A stretch of DNA of 64,000 bases from the NCBI GenBank assembly GCA_905214615.1, contig CAJMMX010000001.1, forward strand, positions 14,857-78,856. The letters are read 5' to 3'. This stretch comes from an uncultured bacterium. Lineage in GTDB: Bacteria; Actinomycetota; Coriobacteriia; Coriobacteriales; Coriobacteriaceae. Made by a program: the position numbers and the translations under genes. Within the stretch, counting starts at the first letter, position 1, and the number at the start of each line of letters is the position of its first letter. Below the pieces are notes generated by a model. It saw nothing but the letters and a program-made list of their open reading frames with translations, searched no databases and had not been told where the DNA came from. Of this stretch, positions 26,246-33,749 are shown piece after piece.

Positions 26246-26476
26246 TTAAATTGAGCGAATTGAATCGTGATGAAACTGATCTCCGCAAAAGCCAAACTCA
26301 TAGTTCCGCTCGCGCTCAATCTCATCTAAATACTCGAGTTCTTCGCCGCATGGCTTCTCTTCATCTAGAAATACAAGCCCGTTCTCTGCGCGAGAACCGA
26401 CAGTGCAACCAAGGATAGTCTCGAGATTAATGTAACTACTATTATCGTTGTTAAAGGAGAAACTGCTGGTGCTCAT
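26246..26476 (-). CDS. Small hypothetical protein (weak)
   Basis: Open frame of 76 aa, Glu/Asp-rich at the C-terminus, with plausible codon use. Upstream CGGGAC is a poor ribosome site. An in-frame ATG at 26536 would lengthen it to 96 aa. It follows the ATG of the giant surface gene by only about 90 bases on the same strand. I recognise no family. It could be spurious. Confidence 0.35.
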   Translation of the reverse strand: MSTSSFSFNNDNSSYINLETILGCTVGSRAENGLVFLDEEKPCGEELEYLDEIERERNYEFGFCGDQFHHDSIRSI

Positions 26477-26783
26477 GCTCAAGTCCCGTCTACATAAACT
26501 CAAATTGCTGTGCTTGGCCTCATTTAGAGACCCCATCTCATACGCTATGACTGCAGTATATGCGCTCCGCTTGTATGTTGCAAGAACAATTTTATTTTTC
26601 TAACGCATATAACGGATGTTCATTTCTGTAAACCGCCTCGCTCTCCCCCGCCGCTCCCTCACTTGTTTTGTTACATGTGTTGAATACCATCCCGTACGGA
26701 CAAAATCTCACGCAGGGCGGTTAAGACAGTGGCGTCCATGCCACCAGAGAAAATAGAAGAAAGGAAAGAGAAGCAGTCGGCGA
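26477..26783. other. AT-rich intergenic gap
   Basis: About 300 bases without a supported gene. Composition is AT-rich at 26560-26640. A short GTGGC/GCCAC inverted repeat sits near 26725 without a T tract. Likely promoter territory for the 26,246 frame and the 3' flank of the AAA+ gene; nothing more is visible. Confidence 0.4.
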
Positions 26784-28553
26784 TTACTCGCACGAAGCGA
26801 GCAGCTTCTCAAGATCACACTCCAATGCCTCACGCTCCTCAACGTCCATCACTGCAAGGGCGACACGCATCAGGGACACCTCGGCGGCAAGCTCCTTAAC
26901 CTGGTCGGGGCGTTTGCTAAAGTGGTCGTAAATCCGCAGGGCCTCCCCGGCCGCCAGGTACTGCCACTTTTCCAACGAAGGCTTTTCGGACCTGCTCATG
27001 GCATCGACCCACTCGCCAAGACCCTGAAAACCGTTGCCCGTAGTCGTGCCGTTCATAACCACATCGAGCGGGCTCAGCAAGCAATCGGGCGTTTTTTTGT
27101 ACACCAATTTGGTGAGCGTAAGCACCTGGGCAAGGTTGCGATACTGTTCCTTGTCGGCATAGAGCACGTCGTTGTAGCAGGCGCAGGCCTTAAGCAGCTC
27201 GTGGGCGGCAATGCGCTCCGGCCCATCAAACGGAACGCCGCGCAACAACACCCCAGCAAGATCGAATGCCTTGCCGCCCTGCACGATCTTGTCGAGCGCC
27301 GAGCCGTCCACCAAATCCGCCAGCCAAGCAAACTCAGGCTGATACGGCTTATGCTCGTCCTCGTCCTCATGCTCCATCCAGTTGCTCACCAGCGCAAGGG
27401 CTTCAATCTCTCTCCCGTTCAGAAAGGGCGAATTCTTCCCCATCTCTTCCCGCAAAAATCCCCGCGGCTCATGAGAGTGCTCGTACGCAACCGCAAGCTC
27501 CCCGTCGCTCACGACCAAGGTCGCACGGGAAATATAGGTATCTTCCCGCATGTCCCTCCAGGCGTACATCATAAGGGGACGCAGCTGACGGAGCATGCCG
27601 CGCGCGCCGGCACCTTCCTTAACCGCGCGCTTCGCCGCAAGGCGAGCAGCATCTGCCATCAGCTCCATCTTGGCGCCATTTCCCATCATGTTGTTGTACT
27701 TGGGCAGGTACTGTTCATACGCAATCTGGACCAGATCGTCCACGCTCAAGGCGTTAAAGTTAATCACCGAGCCAATGCGCCCGCACAGCTCGGACATAAT
27801 ACCCCAAGTCTCAACATCCTCGATGGTCGCACTGTCTCGCAGCTCGTTTGCCGATTTTGCGGCGGTGCGCACGGCGGCATACGAGGATCCGAAGCCGACC
27901 GTGGTGCCAGACTTGTCACTCAGGCGCTTGCGCACCAGAGCATCCAAGCCCATAAAGGCGCCGCCCAAAATGCAAACAACCTGATCGAGGTTGAGCGTCT
28001 TAATAGCCGCACTCTTGGAGGTATCACATTCAAACGGCATCTCCCCGCCTTCCAAGAGCTTAAGGAACGACTGCGATGGACTAAAGCTCGATGCAACTTC
28101 GCCCCCATCGGGCTCGGCACGAACCGCCTTGTCAAACTCGTCAAAGAGCACCAAGCAAATTTCGCCGGGATTGGCAGCCTGATAGTCCGCGACCTGCGAC
28201 AGGCAGTTGCTCATGCTGGCACCGCGCCAGCCCTCGCCCGTCATGGTGGAGACATCGAACACGAACAGTTTGAGCCCCGCGGCATCTGCCACGGCCTTGA
28301 TGGTGTGGGTTTTTCCCGTGCCGGTGGAACCCATCACCAAAATGGCAGCGGGCGAAAGAACGTCGCGCGGGTCGGCGCCGCGTGCCAACATCACGCAGCG
28401 GTTGACCTCAAAGCTCAGCGCCGTCACAAAGGCCTCCAAGCTTCCTTCGTGGCCAATAACACTCTGACGCGTCTGCTCCACCAGACGCGTAGGCGCAATT
28501 CGATTGAGCAAGTCCTGGTAGCGATCGATGTTTCGATACTGCTTCTGAGTCAT
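26784..28553 (-). CDS. ClpX-like AAA+ ATPase with unusual C-terminal extension
   Basis: 589 aa. The AAA+ core resembles ClpX: Walker A GSTGTGKT (75-82), Walker B LVLFDEFDKA, a GGAFMGLDALVRKRL stretch matching the ClpX ICGGAFxGL region, then TVGFGSSY. In ClpX that last position is the IGF loop that docks ClpP, and here it reads VGF. A CGRIGSVINFNALSVDDLVQI segment also aligns with ClpX. The N-terminal zinc domain is missing and about 230 extra C-terminal residues have no recognised family. The start at 28553 follows GGAAGG. It heads a unit with two small membrane-protein genes. An unfoldase or remodelling role is inferred. Confidence 0.8.
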   Translation of the reverse strand: MTQKQYRNIDRYQDLLNRIAPTRLVEQTRQSVIGHEGSLEAFVTALSFEVNRCVMLARGADPRDVLSPAAILVMGSTGTGKTHTIKAVADAAGLKLFVFDVSTMTGEGWRGASMSNCLSQVADYQAANPGEICLVLFDEFDKAVRAEPDGGEVASSFSPSQSFLKLLEGGEMPFECDTSKSAAIKTLNLDQVVCILGGAFMGLDALVRKRLSDKSGTTVGFGSSYAAVRTAAKSANELRDSATIEDVETWGIMSELCGRIGSVINFNALSVDDLVQIAYEQYLPKYNNMMGNGAKMELMADAARLAAKRAVKEGAGARGMLRQLRPLMMYAWRDMREDTYISRATLVVSDGELAVAYEHSHEPRGFLREEMGKNSPFLNGREIEALALVSNWMEHEDEDEHKPYQPEFAWLADLVDGSALDKIVQGGKAFDLAGVLLRGVPFDGPERIAAHELLKACACYNDVLYADKEQYRNLAQVLTLTKLVYKKTPDCLLSPLDVVMNGTTTGNGFQGLGEWVDAMSRSEKPSLEKWQYLAAGEALRIYDHFSKRPDQVKELAAEVSLMRVALAVMDVEEREALECDLEKLLASCE

Positions 28554-28613
28554 GGGCGCCTTCCTTTCCATATTGGTTTTCTTTCCTTCGATGTGGGCCG
28601 AGCCCTTAAACCA

Positions 28614-28820
28614 CTACAGTGCCAGCGATGTCGCCGACTCCAGATAGATCACGTTGCCCGGCTGGGTAAAGACCGGAATGTGGTAGAGCAGCTGCAAAAT
28701 GCCCTGCTTGAGCAGCGGAAACAGTGTGGGATGCAACACTTCGTACATCAGGGCACCAGCCATAAGAGCGGTAAGTACGGCAAGCAGCAGAAGCTTTTGA
28801 GCGTTAGAGAATACCGACAT
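28614..28820 (-). CDS. Small membrane protein
   Basis: A 68-aa protein with AAAGGA before ATG 28820. A hydrophobic stretch (about 10-26) follows a short basic N-terminus; a second weaker one may follow. It lies between the 28,865 membrane protein and the ClpX-like ATPase on the same strand with short gaps, so an operon is likely. A longer frame to 29,054 overlaps the upstream gene and is not favoured. No family recognised. Confidence 0.6.
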   Translation of the reverse strand: MSVFSNAQKLLLLAVLTALMAGALMYEVLHPTLFPLLKQGILQLLYHIPVFTQPGNVIYLESATSLAL

Positions 28821-28864
28821 GGTCGTTCCTTTCTTTATGCGAGGTATTTGGATTGCGTTGTGGG

Positions 28865-29602
28865 TTAGCGACTCATAGCGATGGCAATGCCAATAACCGT
28901 GATAACCACGGGGATCGCAAGCGATGCGAACACAATCCCGGCAAAAAGGCCTACCACCACCGCGCACACGACGATGACCAGTGCTGTGGGCACAAGCGCG
29001 AGCAGAGGAGTAACCACGCAGGCAGATGCAAAGCGAAGCCCGTGGAACAAGCACTCATGAGGGAATAAAGCCTTGAGAACTCCTTCGACAATTCGCCACT
29101 CGACAATCGTTCCGACTGTTAAGACAACAGCCCAAAGCAGATAATCATTGGCGCGGGAATCCGAAGCCATCTTTCCGGTAACGCCAGCCCACCAATCAAA
29201 TGCGGCGGCACAGCCCAGCAAACAGACGATCGCGCAGACGACGGATGCAAATGCGCCCGCACCCTCAATTGCACCGAGCAGCTCGCACATGTCGGATTCG
29301 CGCTCTCCCGTTAACAGCACAATCCATTTGTGGGCAAGCGCCGCAACGACCGCCACGCCCAGCACAACCCAGTACGCCCTAAACGCCACCAGGCGCCACG
29401 AATGGAGCGGAATCACCGTGTTGCCCTCGCCAATCTCGAACATAAAGCCGCCGAGCCACGTCGTCAGCAAGCACATCATGTCGACGGCGACAACGTACAG
29501 CACAACCGCAAAGAGGGTTTGCAGAATCATGCCGAAAATATTCACTGTTGTTGGCTTCTTGAGAGCGTCTGGCTCGATCCTATACGTGTCGTATCCGTTC
29601 AT
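28865..29602 (-). CDS. Multi-pass membrane protein
   Basis: 245 aa with roughly five or six hydrophobic helices (about 22-45, 68-90, 108-130, 148-165, 190-243) and few charged residues at the C-terminus. The ribosome site is weak. Its architecture, a charged N-terminus and a C-terminus ending in a double hydrophobic helix plus a short basic tail, is like that of the 32,377 membrane protein, so they may be distant paralogues. Probably the first gene of the ATPase operon, divergent from the methyltransferase-like gene. Function unknown. Confidence 0.7.
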   Translation of the reverse strand: MNGYDTYRIEPDALKKPTTVNIFGMILQTLFAVVLYVVAVDMMCLLTTWLGGFMFEIGEGNTVIPLHSWRLVAFRAYWVVLGVAVVAALAHKWIVLLTGERESDMCELLGAIEGAGAFASVVCAIVCLLGCAAAFDWWAGVTGKMASDSRANDYLLWAVVLTVGTIVEWRIVEGVLKALFPHECLFHGLRFASACVVTPLLALVPTALVIVVCAVVVGLFAGIVFASLAIPVVITVIGIAIAMSR

Positions 29603-29871
29603 TAGCTGTCATTTCGTTGCTGAAACAACTAGTTTGTTTATCCACTGTAGCTTGATACAACTAGGAGATATGCAAATCTCTTAGTGTTAGTATCTAGCGA
29701 AATATTACCCAATGCGTACGGCCTCATACGCACCATTCGATTTTTTTCTTTTTCATTTGAGTGCCCCGTCTGAAAAACGCCGCAACTGCTCTTCTTGTAG
29801 ACTGAAGGCAATTGAGCCGCGACGGGCCAGTCAGCGAACCGCGCAATATAGGGAATATGCAGGAGGTGCGC

Positions 29872-31515
29872 ATGCTCAAAACTAAAGCAGAATTTGCAAC
29901 TCTTCGCTTAAACGAAGATCTCAAGCCATATATGAGCCGATATCTATCGGATCTTGTGTCTCATATGGTCGAGAAATATCAGCCTTCGTCGAGAACGAAA
30001 AGGCTCATTGAACTGTGCTGTCGCGATTTTGAGTTTTCGAGCGAGCACGTCGATGGCCCCTCGTGGTCTGTTTTGGGGATTGACCTCAAGCGACCTTCGG
30101 CCGCCTCGTTTGAGTTTGAGGACCGCGTTTACAACGAAGCAACCGACGAATGGGATTATGTGCCCGCTTGCGTTTGCAAAAACCGAGTCAAAGTCCCGAC
30201 GTCGACGTTTACTGCCATCGAAGAGAATATCTTTTTATACGACTACGAGCAGGACGCAGCCTCTCACACGTACGAATCAGCACTCATTTACTGCAGGCCC
30301 CCCGAGCTACGACCGCTATCCCAATTCCCGGCATCTATCGATGCGGCAAATGCGCGAGTCCTGGATTTCCTCAGAACGCGCTCGAAGCAGCTGCAACGCA
30401 GCGCAGGCATCCCCGATCTGCTTTCGGTCACTGAGTGGTACTACATCTTTCTTGCGGCATCCATTGCCTGCTCTCAGTCCCATGCCACGGCCGTCATTCA
30501 GATTTCGGACCGTCTGTTCAATCTGGCGCGAGCCGTAGATGGACGTCGCCTTCTTTGTGACCTCGGCCTGCTAAAGAGCATTGTGCTTCTTCCCAACACC
30601 ATTGCCAAAAAGGCCGAGGGTCGCGCGCTGCTCTTTATTGGCGACGGCGAGCCCAATGATCCGTATTTCCTTTTTGACGGCAGGAGCTTTGACGACAAGC
30701 AAATGACCGATGAGATTCTGCACCAGCTCCTCGATTCCGTCGACCGAGCCTACGGCGATCAAAAGAATCCAGTCTATTGGCATCGGCTCGAGGATCAGGG
30801 CAACGGCATCTATCCCCTATTACCCAATACAAAGAGCGGATCGTTCGACGAGAGAATGTTCATCCCCCTTGGGTCGCTAGCGCCAATCTACCGCGGCACC
30901 GCCCGCAGCGTTGTAACCAAACTGCCCGAATCAGATCCGACAGACAGTTACCAACAGCACGACTGCTACTACCTGTCGCTAAAGCATCTTCATGATGGCG
31001 CAATCATTGCCGCAGAAGATGTACTTGAGCGTGTCCCCGATACAGATATCTACGATGTAAGCCGTGTAGACTACGAAGATTTTCGGAAGGCCAAACCGAT
31101 CGACGCCCGCGAGGCGAGCCTTCTCATATCACGCGTCGGGCCTCCATTCAAGCTTGCCCTCATCACGCCAGGCCACTTTTCTGTCGGTTCTGAGCGCCCC
31201 GTGGAGCGCGGTCTTTTGTTTGAGAGCATTGTCCCCTGCGACGCCATGTTCTGCGCTACCTTTGAGGACGAGCTGCTTGCCCAGTTTGTCCTGGCATACC
31301 TGTCGTCCGATGAGGGGCAGAAGAAACTGGCGGACACCTCGCACGGAGACGCGCTTGTGCAACTTGCCCCAATGGACCTGCGAAGCATGACCGTGCCTGT
31401 TCCCGGGCGAGCGGAGCAGGAGCGCTACGCGCTAGAGTACGAAGCAAAGCAGCGCGCCTACGAGGACGCCCTTAAGCAGGCGGAACATTACGCTGCGAGC
31501 AAGGGAACGATGTAG
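29872..31515 (+). CDS. N6-methyltransferase/HsdS-like protein lacking catalytic motifs
   Basis: 547 aa. The N-terminal half follows the layout of type I N6-adenine methyltransferases but without a glycine-rich SAM motif. Where NPPF/Y is expected there is IYCRPPELRP. The segment LGLLKSIVLLPNTIAKK matches the usual LLEAVIxLP strand after the catalytic region. The C-terminal half resembles an HsdS target-recognition domain, ending in LAYLSSDEGQKKL...MTVPVPGRAEQERY and a coiled coil. ATG 29872 has AGGAGGTG five bases upstream. The same architecture recurs at 50285-51724. A DNA-recognising non-methylating protein is my inference. Confidence 0.7.
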   Translation: MLKTKAEFATLRLNEDLKPYMSRYLSDLVSHMVEKYQPSSRTKRLIELCCRDFEFSSEHVDGPSWSVLGIDLKRPSAASFEFEDRVYNEATDEWDYVPACVCKNRVKVPTSTFTAIEENIFLYDYEQDAASHTYESALIYCRPPELRPLSQFPASIDAANARVLDFLRTRSKQLQRSAGIPDLLSVTEWYYIFLAASIACSQSHATAVIQISDRLFNLARAVDGRRLLCDLGLLKSIVLLPNTIAKKAEGRALLFIGDGEPNDPYFLFDGRSFDDKQMTDEILHQLLDSVDRAYGDQKNPVYWHRLEDQGNGIYPLLPNTKSGSFDERMFIPLGSLAPIYRGTARSVVTKLPESDPTDSYQQHDCYYLSLKHLHDGAIIAAEDVLERVPDTDIYDVSRVDYEDFRKAKPIDAREASLLISRVGPPFKLALITPGHFSVGSERPVERGLLFESIVPCDAMFCATFEDELLAQFVLAYLSSDEGQKKLADTSHGDALVQLAPMDLRSMTVPVPGRAEQERYALEYEAKQRAYEDALKQAEHYAASKGTM

Positions 31516-31525
31516 CGACCGAGGC

Positions 31526-31561
31526 CGGCAGACTGTCCGGACTTTTGCCGACAGTCTGCCG
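31526..31561. terminator. 12-bp hairpin between convergent genes
   Basis: CGGCAGACTGTC/GACAGTCTGCCG at 31526-31537/31550-31561. A perfect stem with no T tract. It separates the 29,872 gene from the 31,588 gene, probably as a bidirectional transcription barrier. Confidence 0.5.
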
Positions 31562-31587
31562 ATCAGGCACGCCGTTCAGCGCAGCAG

Positions 31588-32205
31588 CTAGAGATCCTCA
31601 ACAGACTTCGAACTGGCTTTGGCCGCCTCTTCGCCCGCGATCAGGTCCCTAACCGTTATATACGCACTGTACGTAGCATCTTCAATCTTTTCCATAACAT
31701 CAGGGTCGCAAGTTCCCCAAATATCTTTGAGAACTCGAGCCAATCCCCAAGCAGCGCTGAGCAGGACGTCAACGTCCTTTAGATCTAAGTGGCTGACCGT
31801 AAAGGGACAGTACTCGCACTCCAACAGATAGGTGTCAACAGCCTCAATTGTCTCAGCCACATACTGCTCAAGATCGGGATGGGGATGGAAGGCGCACAGC
31901 GCCTTGTGCGGATCGGTCGGCTCAATCCAATACAGCGTTGTCGCTTCCTCGCATTTCTCGAGCGGATAACGCTCAGCTGCCTTCTCCCAGCTTTCATACC
32001 AGGGATCGGCATCGCCGTCCGTCATCGACCTGCAAAGATTAATCGCCGCAGAAACAGTCGCACACGAATATCTATAGCTGGCGTCTTTCTTAAACTCATC
32101 ATTGAGCTCGACGTCACCAGACAGCTCCGCCTCCATGATAAGGAACGGACCATCCTCATCCGTAATGCTTATGGGATAGTTGTTGCACTCATAGCCCGGA
32201 TACAT
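31588..32205 (-). CDS. Hypothetical acidic protein
   Basis: A 205-aa soluble, acidic protein with several Cys, Trp and His residues (CEYCPF, FHPHPDLEQY). No family recognised. ATG 32205 has GGAG seven bases upstream. The frame remains open upstream, but that part overlaps a fossil of another gene's 3' end and is not coding for this protein. No operon partner is clear. Confidence 0.6.
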   Translation of the reverse strand: MYPGYECNNYPISITDEDGPFLIMEAELSGDVELNDEFKKDASYRYSCATVSAAINLCRSMTDGDADPWYESWEKAAERYPLEKCEEATTLYWIEPTDPHKALCAFHPHPDLEQYVAETIEAVDTYLLECEYCPFTVSHLDLKDVDVLLSAAWGLARVLKDIWGTCDPDVMEKIEDATYSAYITVRDLIAGEEAAKASSKSVEDL

Positions 32206-32225
32206 TTTGTCTCCAATCAATCGTT

Positions 32226-32280
32226 CGGACACATTAACAAGCAATATCGAAACCGCGCTCACGCGGAGGACCGTCGTCCT
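32226..32280 (-). pseudogene. Fossil of the 3' end of a second copy of the 33,314 gene
   Basis: The 60 bases at 32221-32280 match 33301-33360 in 51 positions, exactly 1,080 bases apart. In the frame of the 33,314 gene this piece encodes EDDGPPRERGFDIAC and a stop, against EDDSSPRDRGFDIAC and a stop in the intact copy. Similarity ends abruptly next to the tandem hairpins at 32292. So a paralogue once lay here and all but its last 15 codons is gone. Confidence 0.65.
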
Positions 32281-32291
32281 CGCACCAACCT

Positions 32292-32364
32292 GCAAGTTTT
32301 TCTCATCGCATGAAAAGAACTTGCGATTCTTGCAAGTTTTTCTCACGCGGTGACAAGAACTTGC
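32292..32364. repeat. Two tandem 33-nt hairpin repeats
   Basis: GCAAGTTTTTCTCA...AAGAACTTGC at 32292-32324 and 32332-32364, 40 bases apart. Each folds on GCAAGTT/AACTTGC, with changes concentrated in the loop. They lie just past the stop of the 32,377 membrane gene and beside the gene fossil. They may act as transcription stops or be a repeat family. Confidence 0.6.
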
Positions 32365-32376
32365 ATGGTCGCCCCG

Positions 32377-33201
32377 CTACCTGCGCCACGAGGCGGCAAG
32401 GATAACGGGAAGCCCGGCGATGCACACCACTAAGGCCACGGCTGCGAACGCAAGCACGATGGCCACGCTCACGACGACATAGGCCACGGTAATGAAGGCC
32501 AGCGCCAGCAGGCAGGCAAGCAGCTCGGCCACGTAGCACAACACCAGGTTCGAGCTCGCGCGCTTCAGCAGAACGTCGGCGAGGCGGACCAGCTCGACGG
32601 CAAAGCCGCTGCCGAAATTGCGTCCGGGGCCCTTGGCAAGGAACCACTTGAACAGGCACATCAGGGCGCAGCCCAGCATCATCATGATGGAAACGGTCCA
32701 TGCATTGTGCCCCGTCTCGACAAGGCTCTGGTCGCCCACCGCGCTGCCGTTGACGAGCCAGGCCGTTCCATAGCCCATGAACAGCATCGCCAGCAGCAGG
32801 CAGGCGCTCACCGCGGCGAGAGAGCGCGACACGCGCCCGCTGAACACCGGAGCCTCGCAGCTGAGCCCAAGGCCCTCGCGAACACGCCAGGCGGCATGGT
32901 AGGCAGGGTAGGCCGCGATGAGCGCGGCCACGAGCAGCGACGCCCAATCGGACCCGGGCACAGCCGACGCGTACTCCGCAATCGCGGAGATGGAGAAGGC
33001 AGCATGGAACGACTCGTTCAGAAACAGCGCGACCTCGCCCTTCCAGACGCAAAACGGGGCGGCGACGGAGGCGGTGCCGGCAGCGGCAACCGCAGCAACG
33101 GCAACGAGCAGCGCGCCCTGCACGAGTTTGACGACCTCGTCTTTGGCGGTGCGGGACGCAGGCTCAACGGCGCTGGACGAAATTTGAATAGAAGTGTTCA
33201 T
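32377..33201 (-). CDS. Multi-pass membrane protein
   Basis: 274 aa with about six hydrophobic helices, the last pair at about 205-270 ending in a basic SWRR. AAAGGA precedes ATG 33201. No family recognised. The overall design resembles the 28,865 protein. Direct repeats of 60 bases flank it (32,221 and 33,301), so it sits inside a duplicated or inserted module. Confidence 0.7.
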   Translation of the reverse strand: MNTSIQISSSAVEPASRTAKDEVVKLVQGALLVAVAAVAAAGTASVAAPFCVWKGEVALFLNESFHAAFSISAIAEYASAVPGSDWASLLVAALIAAYPAYHAAWRVREGLGLSCEAPVFSGRVSRSLAAVSACLLLAMLFMGYGTAWLVNGSAVGDQSLVETGHNAWTVSIMMMLGCALMCLFKWFLAKGPGRNFGSGFAVELVRLADVLLKRASSNLVLCYVAELLACLLALAFITVAYVVVSVAIVLAFAAVALVVCIAGLPVILAASWRR

Positions 33202-33313
33202 GTTTTCCTTTCAACAGAAATCAAACCGGAATCGCCGGCAACTAGGATGCAGCCTCTAGTCGGCTCCGATTAGAGATTGTTCGCCCACATTGATACCAAG
33301 TCGTGCGGACACA

Positions 33314-33640
33314 CTAACAAGCGATATCGAAACCGCGATCTCGTGGAGAGCTGTCGTCCTCAATCCATTCGAGCCCGACGCACTCATCGATCCCTGCATC
33401 GGGAACTGACGACCATCTGAACTCGAAACCAAGCTGGTCAAGCTCATCGACTCGCCCACGGATCACTCCGTAAACATCCAACGCATTCTCGAAATCCTCC
33501 GAAGACGCGTAGCCTCGCTCGCACTGCCTGCGCATCTGATGCAAGCGACCCATGGCGGCGGCGATAATCTCGCGAAGAGCGATAACCTCGCGCTCGCATA
33601 CATCAATGTTTCCTTCGTTGAGCTCGATGCGATCGGACAT
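33314..33640 (-). CDS. Small hypothetical protein
   Basis: 108 aa, charged and helical in its first two thirds (CEREVIALREIIAAAMGRL), with a Trp-containing acidic tail. ATG 33640 is preceded by GGGAGG at good spacing. An open frame continues upstream to 33955 but overlaps the divergent 33,750 gene and is not favoured. A second copy survives only as a 3' fossil at 32,226. Unknown function. Confidence 0.6.
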   Translation of the reverse strand: MSDRIELNEGNIDVCEREVIALREIIAAAMGRLHQMRRQCERGYASSEDFENALDVYGVIRGRVDELDQLGFEFRWSSVPDAGIDECVGLEWIEDDSSPRDRGFDIAC

Positions 33641-33749
33641 AACGGCCTCCCTGGTTTTAACCCTTTTCGCTTGACTCCATTGAACAACCGCAAACAGCCG
33701 CGTAATATGACTTTTATCGCGTTTTAAATTTTGGCTGTTTGGAGCATCA

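Noticed and set aside
32206..32346. N-terminal extension of the 31,588 protein
   Set aside because: The open frame runs through the fossil of another gene and the hairpin repeats; a ribosome site supports the start at 32205.
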